From Engraulis encrasicolus (lineage: Eukaryota > Chordata > Actinopteri > Clupeiformes > Engraulidae): a DNA stretch of 64,000 nucleotides. Under the pieces are notes generated by a model. That model saw nothing but the letters and a program-made list of their open reading frames with translations, was not told where the DNA came from and did no database searches. The stretch covers positions 27,084,002 through 27,148,001 of the forward strand of contig NC_085872.1 in the NCBI RefSeq assembly GCF_034702125.1, given 5' to 3'. Of the stretch, positions 52,721 through 64,000 are shown in pieces; within the stretch, counting starts at the first letter, position 1, and every line of letters begins with the position of its first letter. A program made the translations under genes and the position numbers.

Positions 52721-54655
52721 CCACAACTGGAGCTAAGTCTGACCATAATTTTAAGAAACTTTTCCTTGAGCCAAAGAGCACCTGCTAAAGAGAAAAAAGT
52801 GAAGCAGCACTCCTCCAGGATCAACATTCACTTGTGAACAGTTGATTTTTTTAGCATATGATTTCCAAATGGTGTACTTATAGACACAATGTAATGGTGG
52901 TAAGTGCTTTCTCACATCCAAGTGGGGCCAAGTGTGCTACAGCGGCGGGGGGCCCTAATCTTGGGGCATTGTGCTGGCCCAAAGAAACGGATGGATGGAA
53001 GATTGGTCTGACCTGAACCAAAGTATGTGCCAAAAAATCTTAGGGAGCAAAATAACTCAGAGGTTGGTGAAAGTTTATCATTGGTTGATTTTTCGTTGTT
53101 TGAATGAAATATGGCTTTGTTTTCTAGTTAACTAATGTTTTGACACAATGTAAATGTACCTAATTATATTACTTGTAATGTAAAAGTAGGCTACTAATAT
53201 ATTAATTATGTTTAAACTCATTTTATAGGTCCCTATAGGAGTCTTATAGGAGAGCTGTTCACACAAGAGCAAGCAGAGGCACAGTCAGTTTGAAAAATAC
53301 TTAGACATGAACAAGTTTGTAAATAAGTATTAACTCAAATAAAATAAAACAATTATCTAAAAAAGTTACTGCCCAACCAATGTACAAATAAGAACACACA
53401 TATTAGTTAATGTGTTGTGTTCTATTTGTTATTAAAAGAGGCTATTTCATGTTCAAAAACATTGTGATTAATGTTGAAAGTTTGTTTAATATCTTAATTG
53501 ATAGGCCTATCACAATGTAGATTTCAGTTTTGAGCGCTGTCATGGTACCTCAGATAGGCCTATATGTCACCTAGTATCCCACATTCTACCCAATATGGTA
53601 CTCTAGTGCTAGTTGAGGGCTTAGATGTGGTATTTCGCAATCCAAGTTCAAGACGACATGGAAAAACTCATTATCAGTACATGTAAACACTCCCTCCATG
53701 TTCTTCTCTGTCTTTCTGAACTCCCTTATTTGCCACAGCAACTGAACACTCGTGCAGTATCTTATAGTTTTTTTTCTCAACGGGGGCTCTACAGCCCCCC
53801 AGGGGGCATTGAGAAGGATACAGAGCTGTGAGGGAGCGGCGGTTGGTTGAAATTGGAGGCCATTAGTCTATCTTATAGACTATTATTTTAACCAATAAAT
53901 TGATCCATGATGACAGATGGTAACCTAAAGTAATCCACACCCCAATTCCAGGCATGTATTCATCTGTATTATACAAAGAACACAATAGTTAATGCTGAGT
54001 CATGTACAATTCACTATGTGTCACACGTCTATGGATTAATTTAGTTGTTGGTTTATAACAAGTCGTATATTCACTAATAGTTCAATAACGTTTTGTAGCA
54101 GGTTAGAGTCAAAGCATATTGTAAATAGACATATTCAGGGGCCTGTATAGAAGAGTGTCTTGTATTCAGGGCTGGGCTGGTAATCTGACATACAGGACAT
54201 TTTCCCGGTGGGCCGACAGTCCTTAGGGGTCGATTGCCTAATGTTTAGATGAGGTAGCCCATTGGTCCATCTTTAATGGACTGGGTCAACCATGTCGTTG
54301 AAAAACGAGGGGGCTTTGTGTGAAGAAAAATGCCGCCAAAAATGACCGGGCCGTTTTTCGATCCCAGTCCAACCCTGCTTGTATTTCTACAGTACTTCCT
54401 CTTCCTGTGCTCAGACTCACACACTGTACACAAGACACTTTCCACCAGACACTGTATCCAGTCACTGCTCTACACATGCCTTTCTGTCCCTGTTTCTAGT
54501 CAAGTCAAGTCGGCTTTATTCTAGTCAAGACGGCTTTATTGTCAATTTCTTTACGTGCACTGTGACTGGTCACAAAGAACTGAAATTACTTTTCTTGCTT
54601 TCCCACGCAGACATAGACACACTTTAGCATAATTTAAATCTCCTTGTATATCCTC
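52721..54655. other. Intergenic region, no gene seen
   Basis: AT-rich sequence with no recognisable gene. At 54500-54545 there is an AGTCAAG...CTTTATTGTCAA type segment, resembling the 3' end of a LINE; a similar one is at 54990-55020. Confidence 0.5.
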
Positions 54656-54893
54656 TGCCGTGGCCTAGTGGTTAGAGAGTTGGTCTTTCAATCTAGGGGT
54701 GGCAGGTTCGTATCCCGCCTGACTTCTCATCTACATCTCCATCCATGGCTGAAGTGCCCTTCAGCAAGGCATTTATTTAACCCCACATTGCTCCAGGGAC
54801 TGTAACCAATACCCTGACAAATAATAACTGTAAGTCGCTTTGAATAAAATGAAAGCGTCAGCTAAGTGCAATGTAATGTAATGTAATGAAGAA
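54656..54893 (+). mobile_element. V-SINE-like tRNA-derived SINE
   Basis: The tRNA-like head has an A-box region TGGCCTAGTGGTTAGAGAG and B box GGTTCGTATCC. The body contains GAAGTGCCCTTCAGCAAGGC, and the tail AAGTCGCTTTGAATAAAATG is followed by (TGTAA)n. The CGCTTTGGATAAAAGCGTCTG-type tail is typical of the V-SINE superfamily of fish. Nearly full-length. Confidence 0.85.
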
Positions 54894-55946
<1,053 letters not shown>

Positions 55947-56017
55947 CAGATTATATTCGTTGTGGGCCTCTTGAATGGTGATGGAGATTAGATCAAAGGG
56001 TTTCATTTCTCACAGGA
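55947..56017 (+). repeat. 72-bp dispersed unit beside a GT array, copy 2
   Basis: Reverse complement of 30599-30670 apart from a GATCT indel. Contains TTCGTTGTGGGCCTCTTGAA. Confidence 0.85.
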
Positions 56018-57363
56018 AGTCTGAGACCAGAGGCAAGGTTTAGCAGACAGATTAATTCATTTCATTAACCCTTTGAGGAGTACCATCACAAATATGTGAT
56101 TAAAATTTTGAGTTCTCATTATGACTTGGCAAGATTTTTAACACAGACTTCTATGGGAGCTATAGAGTGTTCAAGTCAAATTCTAGAAGAACCTGGGGAA
56201 AGTCCTCTTGTCAGTCTACAAAATTCTACTCAAGACACCTCGAGGATACCTTCTGACATTGTTACACATAATATGGCTACAAAAATTAGACCTGAATTGT
56301 AAAAGATGACAAATCCTAGTTCTTTCTTCTGTTTACTCTAGCATAATTGTAGTCCAAAAACACAGGATACCACCAGTTGAAATAAGACCCAATCATCAAC
56401 AAATAGCTGTTCAAAATATAATACTGTAAACATTCAACAGTAGCATTCTTCATTCTCACTTCAAAATAACATAGCCTACCATTTTATTGGAGCACTGACT
56501 TAAAGTCCAATTATGTTGTTTATTTGACACTGTTTGTTTGTTTGTATCTGTTAGAATTTAGTACTCCAACAGCATTTACCTTCTATCACTTTTGTTACCA
56601 AAATGAGCAAGGCTGTTTTTGTGAGGTTCATATTAGGCTACAGCGTTATTAGCCTTAACTGGTATTGACTGGCTGATCAGCCAGTCGTGACTGAGATATG
56701 AATCTGCAGGGAAGTTGTCGGTACATCAGATGAAGCAGGGCGATCCCTCACATCAAATCTGTGTGTCAGTTTGACAAATGTCATTTCACCCTCGTGTTTG
56801 CACACCAATTGTCAATGTCACCATACATGCACACACAATTAAAACACAATTATGCACTTTCACAGCCTGAGCAAACAGAACCTGTTTGTCTGTCCAATGG
56901 ATGTGTTTGTATAACTTCCTATAAACACACCCATTTAGAACAGCTCAAGCACGTCGTTACACGGAATGTGGTTGGCTGCAGGAGGCAGGCTTTGACATGC
57001 TGCTGTCACGCTGTCATAATGAACATTTAGGCGCAGAAATGAGAGGTATTTTCTGCTGTGGTGTGCTGTAGTTACCCACAACACAAAGAATAACAAAGGG
57101 AAGACAAGAAAAACAGAAACCTTGCCTCAGGTAAAAAATAACAATTGGATGATTTTTTTTTTTTTAAGAATAAAGGCCCACTTTGGACATGGGGTGACTT
57201 CTGACTAACATTGGCATCACAGTTCCTGGTCTGGTTTGATAAGCGGTAGCTTACTGTAGGGTTACTAGTGGGCTGTTCATCAGCATGCATCATGGAGGCA
57301 CAGCGTGATAAACGGCCAAGGCCCTGAGGCACAACAGGTGAGGTGGTGGCGCAATACCGTCAC
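56018..57363. other. Intergenic region, no gene seen
   Basis: No coding or repeat feature with clear boundaries was recognised. Confidence 0.45.
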
Positions 57364-57525
57364 CACGGCCACTGACAGCTTTGACTGGGCCCGGGACAAA
57401 GACATCTACAAGGGCCCCAAACCCTACCAATACAATGTAATGATGATCCCGTTCTGGGCCCGCTCTCTCTCCCTAGGCCCCTAGGCCACCAGCCCCCCAC
57501 CCCCCCCCACCCCCCCCCCACCCCG

Positions 57526-57562
<37 letters not shown>

Positions 57563-57573
57563 CGGCTTCCCTG
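57364..57573. mobile_element. hAT-type MITE with an expanded poly-C tract
   Basis: Related to 48707-48862 (CTGACAGC near the left end, GGGCCCGGGACAAAGACATC, and GGCTTCCCTG at the right). Flanked by ACCGTCAC (57356-57363) and TCCGTCAC (57574-57581), 7/8 matching. The C-run that is short in the other copy is about 70 bp here (57489-57559). Confidence 0.75.
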
Positions 57574-58516
57574 TCCGTCACACACAACAAATGCCGATCA
57601 CTGCGGTTTTAAGGCTGCCTCGGCCGATGCAAATATGGCACGGTTGCGGGGGTTGTTTTTGTTTTTCTTTCCAGGGAAAGATGACAATCAGGGATCACAT
57701 AGCCTACACTATATTCCCTTTCTCTCAGTAGTAACAGCCGTGGCCTCCATGCATGTGTCTCTGAGGGAGATGAAGCATGGCCCTCATCAGTCTGCCCCAG
57801 TGTGTTGGTCAGCCAGACATGACGTCACTTCACCACTCACTCACCTCCCCACCTCCCTTTCCTGCATGTGTTACTCACAGCTCTTGCTGTAACTTTGCCG
57901 TCCACAGAACAAACAGGTTGCATCATGTCAGCTTGCGTTACCTAGCAGACACTTTGATTCAAAGGAAATGTAGCCCCCTTGCGCAGATGGGGCCCGCCGC
58001 TGAAAGGACTAAAATACATCATAACAACATAACATAACATAACACTGCTATGACATTGCCGAGAGCCTTAGCAACCGATTAAGACTTGGACGTTAGAATT
58101 TTGGTGACAATATAATTATATAGGTAAGATACACTATCAAGTCAATACTTCACTCATCGCTCCTTTGCAGCTCTCTCTGTGGCTGAACTTAATGACCTAT
58201 TTAATAAGCATCCAATAGCAGACGAAATGCCTCCAGTTAGCACTAATGAACGTTTTCATGTTTCATTTCAGGTTTGTGTGTCATCATGACATAAACCATG
58301 AATAGACAATCACAACTTGTCTAATGTGAAATTCAGCACTACTCGCGCACACACATGCACAACATCTCGATTTTACAACATCCATTTTACACTGTGCTAT
58401 AATTTACTCATGATCAAAGCAATCTGTCACTTTCAAGTTGTTGAACAAATCAAGATTAAATATAAGCATGTTTGCTCCCAAGTCCGTCATAAGCCTACAT
58501 GGTTGGTCAGCATCAA
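57574..58516. other. Intergenic region, no gene seen
   Basis: Contains an (ATAAC)n-like run near 58018-58042. No gene recognised. Confidence 0.45.
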
Positions 58517-58721
58517 AGTGAAAAAGAAGTCTGCGACACTGCTTGTCTTACTGTGTATTTAATAGTGCAACGTTTCGACCTTCAGGTCTTCATCAGGCCT
58601 GATGAAGACCTGAAGGTCGAAATGTTGCTCTACTAAATTGATGAAGACCTGAAGGTCGAAACGTTGCTCTATTAAATACACAGTAAGACAAGCAGTGTCG
58701 CGGACTTCTTTTTCACTTGGA
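58517..58721. repeat. Hairpin with three hammerhead-like cores
   Basis: The arms 58517-58596 and 58645-58721 are near-identical inverted copies. Three copies of GATGAAGACCTGAAGGTCGAAA occur: plus strand 58599-58622 (CTGATGA...GAAA), plus strand 58638-58661 (TTGATGA...GAAA) and minus strand 58573-58596. In each, GACC-TGAA-GGTC forms a perfect four-pair stem with a tetraloop between the CTGATGA and GAAA boxes, as stem II does in hammerhead ribozymes, with one extra A after CTGATGA. Self-cleavage is not shown. Confidence 0.7.
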
Positions 58722-59623
58722 TTTACTCTTATTGTCCTGCACCTGGCACATCGGGTGGGATGTGCACACATCTACTCCTCTAAACTTGGTCAGCATCAAC
58801 ACACAGCACATGCATGATAGGCTTGCAGACACACACTTGCATCAGAAGGTTACAACATACCTTTTCGTTCAAGATAAAGAGCGACTGCAGCAAAGTGATG
58901 TTGAAAAGCCTCTATGAAGCAGCCCATCTGACACATCTAAGGTTTGTCATTGGTGCTATGTGAGAACAGAGCAGGCAGACAGAGACTGAGACTCTTTCCC
59001 CCCCAACATTAGTGCAAATGTAATAAGGCTCAAACCAATACTGGTGCACGGGAAGGCCAAGGATTCACAGTCAGCTAACTGGATTTGGTTTTTGACTTTG
59101 TTGTCTGATTTCCTGTTTTCGTGCGTGTTCTTCCTGTGACCTGTCTTGTCTTGTCTCTGAGCCGTCCAATGAGAGAGTTCTGTCAACCGGGGTCCAGAAA
59201 GTCGGTTGGTGATGTAATTCGCGTGGATTAAAATATTTCTAAACAGCAACCTTCTGCTCGCTGGAGACTAACACAGAACCATTACATAGCGACCAATGAT
59301 GAAGTACAAACGAATTACATTTACCTTTACCAAATTTTCTGTGTTATACGGCCACCTCCTAGAACTAAGTAACTATTCTATTGGAACTAAAGTCAATGGG
59401 GATTTACATGTAAAAGGCTCTGTGAGGCTCCATAAGAGCCGCCATTGCTGTGGAAAGATTGGGCCATAGAGGTCTATAGGAGTGACATAACTCTCCTATT
59501 AGACAACTCTGTTTTGTCTGCTAGAGAATTTGATGTGCAACCACCAACTACCCCCTTTCTGTTCCTCCCTCTTTAACACGCTCATATTATTGTTGTTGTT
59601 GTTTTTCTTTCTGCCTCCCAAAG
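58722..59623. other. Upstream region of ptgdr2
   Basis: No gene. The last 40 bp is a pyrimidine/GTT-rich tract ending CTCCCAAAG at 59615-59623, a plausible splice acceptor for a 5' UTR exon further upstream. Confidence 0.45.
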
Positions 59624-59633
59624 CATCGTCGTC

Positions 59634-61058
59634 ATGGCTGCCTCTCTCTTCAACTCCTCCTTCTCTGTGGTCTCCGCGGCCACCTCCTCCGCCTCGTCCG
59701 GCCACGCTCCGGAGCTGTACTGCCCGCTCATGCAGATCATGCGTAGCAACACCACAGTGACGGCGGGCACGACGGCGGTGGTCTACATCCACGGCCTGGT
59801 GTCCATCCTGGGGATCCTGGAGAACGCGCTGGTGCTGTGGGTGCTGGGCGTGCGCCTGCGCCGCAAGACGGTGGCGGCCGTGTGGGTGCTGAACCTGGCC
59901 ATGTCGGACTTCCTGGCCACGCTCACGCTGCCCCTCTTCACCCACTACCTGCACTCGGGCCACAGCTGGGAGCTGGGCGCGCCGCTCTGCTCCACGCAGG
60001 CCTTCGTCTTCTTCCTCAACATGTTCGTGTCGGCCTACATGCTGGCCGCCATCTCGCTGGACCGCTGCCTGCTGGTGGCCCGGCCCGTGTGGAGCCAGAA
60101 CCACCGCTCCGTGGCGGCCGCCTGGAAGGTGTGCCTGGCGGGCTGGCTGTGGGCGGCGGCCAACGCCGTGCCGTACATCCTGTTCCGCTCCGTCATACAG
60201 CAGGACACCGGCCCCAAGCTGTGCTACCACAACTTCGCGCGGTACTCCTCGCCAAAGCGGCTGGAGCGGGACTGCGAGGTGCGGCAGGCGGCCACCGCCG
60301 TCTCCAAGGTGCTGCTGGCCTTCGTGGCGCCGCTGGCCGTCATCACGGGCAGCTACCTGTACTTCGGGCTCAGCCTGCGGGCGCGGCACCGGCGGCGGCT
60401 GCGGGAGAACAGCTGCGTGGGCCTGGCGGACAGCGGGGGCTCTGCGGCACTCACCGCGCTCAAGCTCTCCGCCAATGTGGCGGCCACCTCGGAGCGGCTG
60501 TCGCGCGGCTTCACCAAGATGGTGGCGTCCGTGATCGCGGCGTTCATCCTCTGCTGGGCGCCCTACCACGTCTTCTGCCTGCTGGAGGTGGCTGCCCCGT
60601 ACCGCCGGTCGATCCGCTTCACGCTGATGGTGCAGAAGGGCCTGCCGCTCGCCACCACCTTCGCCTTCCTCAACCCCGTGCTCAACCCCATCATCTACGC
60701 CTTCAGCTGTCCGCACTTCTGCTCGCGCATCCGCCAGAGCCTGTCGGCGCTGCTGGAGGGGCTGGTGGAGGAGGGCGGCCCTGTGTCGGTGGCGGGGGGG
60801 CTGGTGAAGAGGAGGCCCACCAACAGGGCGGGCGGTGGTGGCAGCTCCTTCTCGAACACGCCCTGCTCCCCGACCACGCCCAGCCTGCCCCGGCACACCC
60901 TCTCCCCGCAGGGCTCCGTCAACGGCTGCAGCTTCCAGAAGTGTCCCCCGGACGACACGCACACGGAGAGGTTTCAGACGTGCCCGTTTCAGGACACGGC
61001 TGCGGACAATGGATCTGTGAAGTTCCTCTCACACGGCACGTCTCCTTCCTCGTCGTAG
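59634..61058 (+). CDS. ptgdr2: Prostaglandin D2 receptor 2 (CRTH2/GPR44-type G-protein-coupled receptor)
   Basis: A single-exon frame of 474 codons for a seven-helix receptor. In mammals this Gi-coupled receptor binds prostaglandin D2 on leukocytes and drives chemotaxis. Matches to CRTH2 that I recognise: an N-terminal CPLMQIM-type motif, RPVWSQNHRSVAAAWKVCL around the second intracellular loop, GHSWELG before TM3, DRC instead of DRY at 143-145, and CWAPYHVFCLLE in TM6. NPIIY closes TM7 at 351-355. N-glycosylation sites NSS and NTT lie in the N-terminus; Cys in TM3 and the second outer loop can form the usual disulphide. The third intracellular loop is longer than in human. The Ser-rich C-tail ends SPSSS. 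Human protein is about 395 residues. Very GC-rich, unlike its flanks. ATG context GTCATGG is good. Confidence 0.93.
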   Translation: MAASLFNSSFSVVSAATSSASSGHAPELYCPLMQIMRSNTTVTAGTTAVVYIHGLVSILGILENALVLWVLGVRLRRKTVAAVWVLNLAMSDFLATLTLPLFTHYLHSGHSWELGAPLCSTQAFVFFLNMFVSAYMLAAISLDRCLLVARPVWSQNHRSVAAAWKVCLAGWLWAAANAVPYILFRSVIQQDTGPKLCYHNFARYSSPKRLERDCEVRQAATAVSKVLLAFVAPLAVITGSYLYFGLSLRARHRRRLRENSCVGLADSGGSAALTALKLSANVAATSERLSRGFTKMVASVIAAFILCWAPYHVFCLLEVAAPYRRSIRFTLMVQKGLPLATTFAFLNPVLNPIIYAFSCPHFCSRIRQSLSALLEGLVEEGGPVSVAGGLVKRRPTNRAGGGGSSFSNTPCSPTTPSLPRHTLSPQGSVNGCSFQKCPPDDTHTERFQTCPFQDTAADNGSVKFLSHGTSPSSS

Positions 61059-63260
61059 CAAAAGACTGAAGGTTTGTCTATCAGCTGAAGCTGTCGACTG
61101 CTGGGGTGTAGAAGTGAACTGCCAGACGAGTCATAAGTATTAGTGTCAGTCACTGACTTTGTCATACCGCACTGAAGTTTCAGGCACACCATGGGATTAT
61201 TTTTTTTGTTTGAAAAAGGAATAATGTGTTCTGTCAAACGTTATCGCTTTTAAATTATGGCTTTATCAAGGTCTGTTGTGCAACTGTATGCCTGCCCCAC
61301 CATGCCTTGCCGGTCCCCCACCCCTGCCAGACACCCACACACACACATACTCTTAACTTCACTCATCCACGTAGAATTCACAGTCCCTCTGGATTGCAAT
61401 AGAGTGTGTCGTAATTTTGAGGATATTAAAGAGAGGAGATCAGCGCTAAAAATCTGTAATCCGTTTCAGATCTGCATGTGCCCATATTCTTTTTTTTTCT
61501 TACGTCGTCTACATTATGTTGTGTGGTGGTCATCTCCCTACTTCCCATCCCAGCCTCTCTCCCACGTTCTCATTGTCTCTCTCTCCCCCTCTTCAAAACA
61601 GACTGGAAGCACCAAAATGTTATCCTGGCAAGCCAGACTATAGTATGAAATGAATAGGCTGGCCCCCTCGACTGATGAAGATGGAAGTTATGGTGGAACC
61701 AACGGTTGGCTTTCAGACTGCTTAACTGCACATAATAGGCCAGCACATTTGAGTCCATCCCCAAAGAGTCTGACAGATTCAAACAGAAAAAAACAGATAC
61801 ACAAATAGAGCATTGTGGTTGGAGGGCAGATTTTGTGACCTTCTGGATTAACTCCTATGGTGCGGTGCTAGAGCAACCGGCTGCCGGGCAGAAATATGGC
61901 CTGTTCTACCGCTAGGGTAGCTATCCAAACACAAACATCACAAGTCTTCTAAAAGTAACTAATAATCAGCACAGCAAAAGCTCATACTGTAAACCTGGAA
62001 CCCACATCGAGAGTGCCCTATGATCTTAAACACATTTACAAGATCCCATTACAGTGACGTCACACTTTTCCTTGTTCTAAATGCCACGGACGTCAGGCAG
62101 GCCTACACATCTTTAGCATTTCTGACTGCACCACCCATGTGACTTCCATGTTCCAAAAAGCATTTCAAAGGCAGAGTCTAACTTGGCATGTAAATTAGTT
62201 CTTTTTTGAGCTATGGATGAGCCAGTCAAGGCATATCAGATAGACCACCACTTCCCTAGAAGCATGGTAGAGATTAGCATTGTGGGCTGGAAGGGAAGAG
62301 ATGTGGGGGCATTCCTGACACGCTTTGGATGGCACTGACTGTACTATGGCAGTTAAAATGTAGCAATTAAAATGCACCTTTTTCGCAGTTAAGGGTGCAT
62401 ATGTGTTTAAAGTGTTTAAAGTGTGTGTTTAAAGTGTTTTTTTTCTCACGCTTCAGTTCTTCAATTTTCACCAAGTGCCCTTTCAGAGCCGATAGCGCTT
62501 GTAAATTTTTCACACAATCGCACAACACCATCAGAACTCAAAAAATGCTTTTCATCAGTAAGATTAGCCTACACATTTTCACATTTAACCTAGACTAGAC
62601 AACTTGAAACAATTTTAATATGTTCATATGCTTTATTTTTGTATTTTACAATGACTTGTTGCAAAGGAAAATAAACCTTTTTGCAATTTACAGTTCTATT
62701 ATCTAGATTTTTTTTGGTTAATTCTGTACCACAACAACATGCTGTATGTGTGTCTTGAAAGTTCTCTGGATACAGGTACTTCACATTACCTCACTCCACC
62801 AATGCCCCATATCCAAACTTTCATAGACCAAAGATTTCCTGAGAATGGTTTCGGTTACCACTGTTTATCCTTCTGACATAAACACAGGTGTCACTGAAAC
62901 TAACCTTTATGCAAGTGTCATCAATCATCACAAGCATTGAGGAAAAAAAGAGTACGATAAAACACAGGAACAACAACGTCACTGTTTTCATGGGAAAAAG
63001 TTTTGAACAATTTCTTTAGAAGGTGCCCCTATGAAGCGGTAAGAATTAGGCAAGGCATATAACTAGGAGGAATGCCGTGGCAAGCAGGGACGCGGTGAGG
63101 AGACAGAGCACCTGCCCCATTAGAGAAAGAAAGCAACTGAGGAAGAAGTCTGCGATTTTGGCACGTACTTGTAAACAGGTGCAGTCTCGTATTATGCTAT
63201 GACACACTATAGATTCACGAAATCTGTTTCAATACTAGATTCATTTTATTTACACGTGAA

Positions 63261-63263
<3 letters not shown>
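61059..63263. other. ptgdr2 3' UTR and downstream non-coding sequence
   Basis: The 3' UTR begins here; the first AATAAA on the plus strand that I found is at 62669-62674, far downstream, so the true end of the transcript is uncertain. TTTAAAGTGTG/TTTAAAGTGTT repeats occur near 62404-62440. No gene seen. Confidence 0.45.

Positions 63264-63343
<80 letters not shown>
63264..63343. repeat. (CT)n microsatellite
   Basis: About 40 uninterrupted CT units; inverted relative to the GA array at 63762. Confidence 0.96.
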
Positions 63344-63346
<3 letters not shown>

Positions 63347-63518
63347 CCTTGTGTGCAAACGGGTCAACTGTCCCGGACCCTGTGAAGAGGGGGCATCATA
63401 TTGCATGTAGTGGGTGGGGGCCCTTTCAAATGACTTTGTCCTAGTAGGTCCAGCCAAAGCTGCCAGTGGCCCTGCATGAGTAGGATAGAGCCATAGGGAC
63501 AGGAGCCTGTGACTCCTT

Positions 63519-63745
63519 GCCTGATTTTCATAGACTTCAGATCACTACCACGATTCTGGTCTGACCAGGACTATAACGATTAGCATTTCCATACAGGAAG
63601 AACTTTGTTTCCATGGCCTGGTTAAGCCGCCTCCGTCGGCTTGCTACTGGTTGAGGGATGTGCCAAAGTTTAAACCAAACATTTCTTAGCCCAATAGAAC
63701 GTCGCTGGTTAAACCACGTCACTGCCTTGAACTTGCCTCTACCCA
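63519..63745 (+). repeat. AGCCTGATTATCATCGAC-family repeat, copy D
   Basis: Starts GCCTGATTTTCATAGACTTC and carries GGCTTGCTACTGGTTG and AAGTTTAAACCAAACATTT, shared with copy A at 9200-9507 in inverse orientation. Confidence 0.7.
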
Positions 63746-63759
63746 GGACGGTTGGAAAT

Positions 63760-63761
<2 letters not shown>

Positions 63762-63850
<89 letters not shown>
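63762..63850. repeat. (GA)n microsatellite
   Basis: About 44 uninterrupted GA units. Confidence 0.96.
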
Positions 63851-63852
<2 letters not shown>

Positions 63853-64000
63853 CAGGGACAGGGTAGGCCTACAGTAAATGAGTGCATGCTGTAGTATACA
63901 TGCTTTATAGTGGGGGGGGTCAAAGGAGGGCTTTACTCATAGAGCAGATGTTTCAGCATGGTATTAGAGTAAGTGCGTCACACAGCCACTGCTAGATACC

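Noticed and set aside
54656..54730. Possible tRNA gene
   Set aside because: A and B boxes are present, but the acceptor stem does not close and the sequence continues into a V-SINE-like body and tail, so it is a SINE head. The same holds for 6594-6777, 32795-32947 and 47028-47105.
57360..57590. Glycine-rich 76-codon frame on the minus strand
   Set aside because: Direct translation of the poly-C tract in a MITE.
59499..60962. 487-codon open frame antisense to ptgdr2
   Set aside because: It is caused by the extreme GC content of the receptor gene; the translation is low-complexity Arg/Gly/His-rich without any family motif.
59837..61069. 410-codon open frame overlapping ptgdr2 on the plus strand in another frame
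   Set aside because: Ala/Gly/Pro-rich shadow of the GC-rich receptor coding sequence, no start context or domains.

Overview
The window looks like nuclear DNA of a teleost fish. It has intron-bearing vertebrate genes (a C2H2 zinc-finger gene, a VWA7-like gene and a prostaglandin D2 receptor 2 gene), tRNA-derived fish-type SINEs, hAT-type MITEs with 8-bp target duplications, a BEL/Pao retrotransposon, a DIRS-like fragment and many very long CA/GT arrays. The 8-mer TAGGCCTA and close variants recur dozens of times. No bacterial, organellar or viral genome organisation is present. I cannot name the species.

Layout. 1-3276: non-coding, with a CA array and a palindromic MITE. 3277-16926 (+): a four-exon zinc-finger gene whose first intron (about 10 kb) holds a stack of nested DNA transposons (a 3.0-kb hAT-type element with clear target duplication), SINEs and a broken DIRS-like recombinase. 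18087-33660 (-): a VWA7-like gene, convergent with the zinc-finger gene. I resolved 16 coding exons that join in frame to 948 codons, plus a probable 5' UTR exon and a TATA box. Its introns hold most of the simple repeats of the window, several right beside splice sites. 33700-35239: intergenic, with a hAT MITE. 35240-49503: a diverged long inverted repeat; its left arm is split by a complete BEL/Pao element (36143-44179) with two LTRs and a GTGTG target duplication. 49504-59620: intergenic, with palindromes, SINEs and two motifs resembling relics of hammerhead-ribozyme-bearing repeats. 59634-61058 (+): an intronless coding exon for ptgdr2. 61059-64000: non-coding, with CT and GA arrays in inverted orientation.

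The three host genes have no evident shared pathway: a nuclear DNA-binding protein, a secreted or membrane-anchored VWA protein, and a G-protein-coupled lipid receptor. The most unusual features are the microsatellite arrays that abut or flank VWA7-like splice sites (notably exon 4 between complementary UG and AC arrays), the hammerhead-like hairpin at 58517-58721, and a BEL/Pao gag-pol frame of about 2,090 codons that has no frameshift but three in-frame stops. Exon boundaries were derived by hand from splice consensus and reading-frame continuity. No database search was possible.
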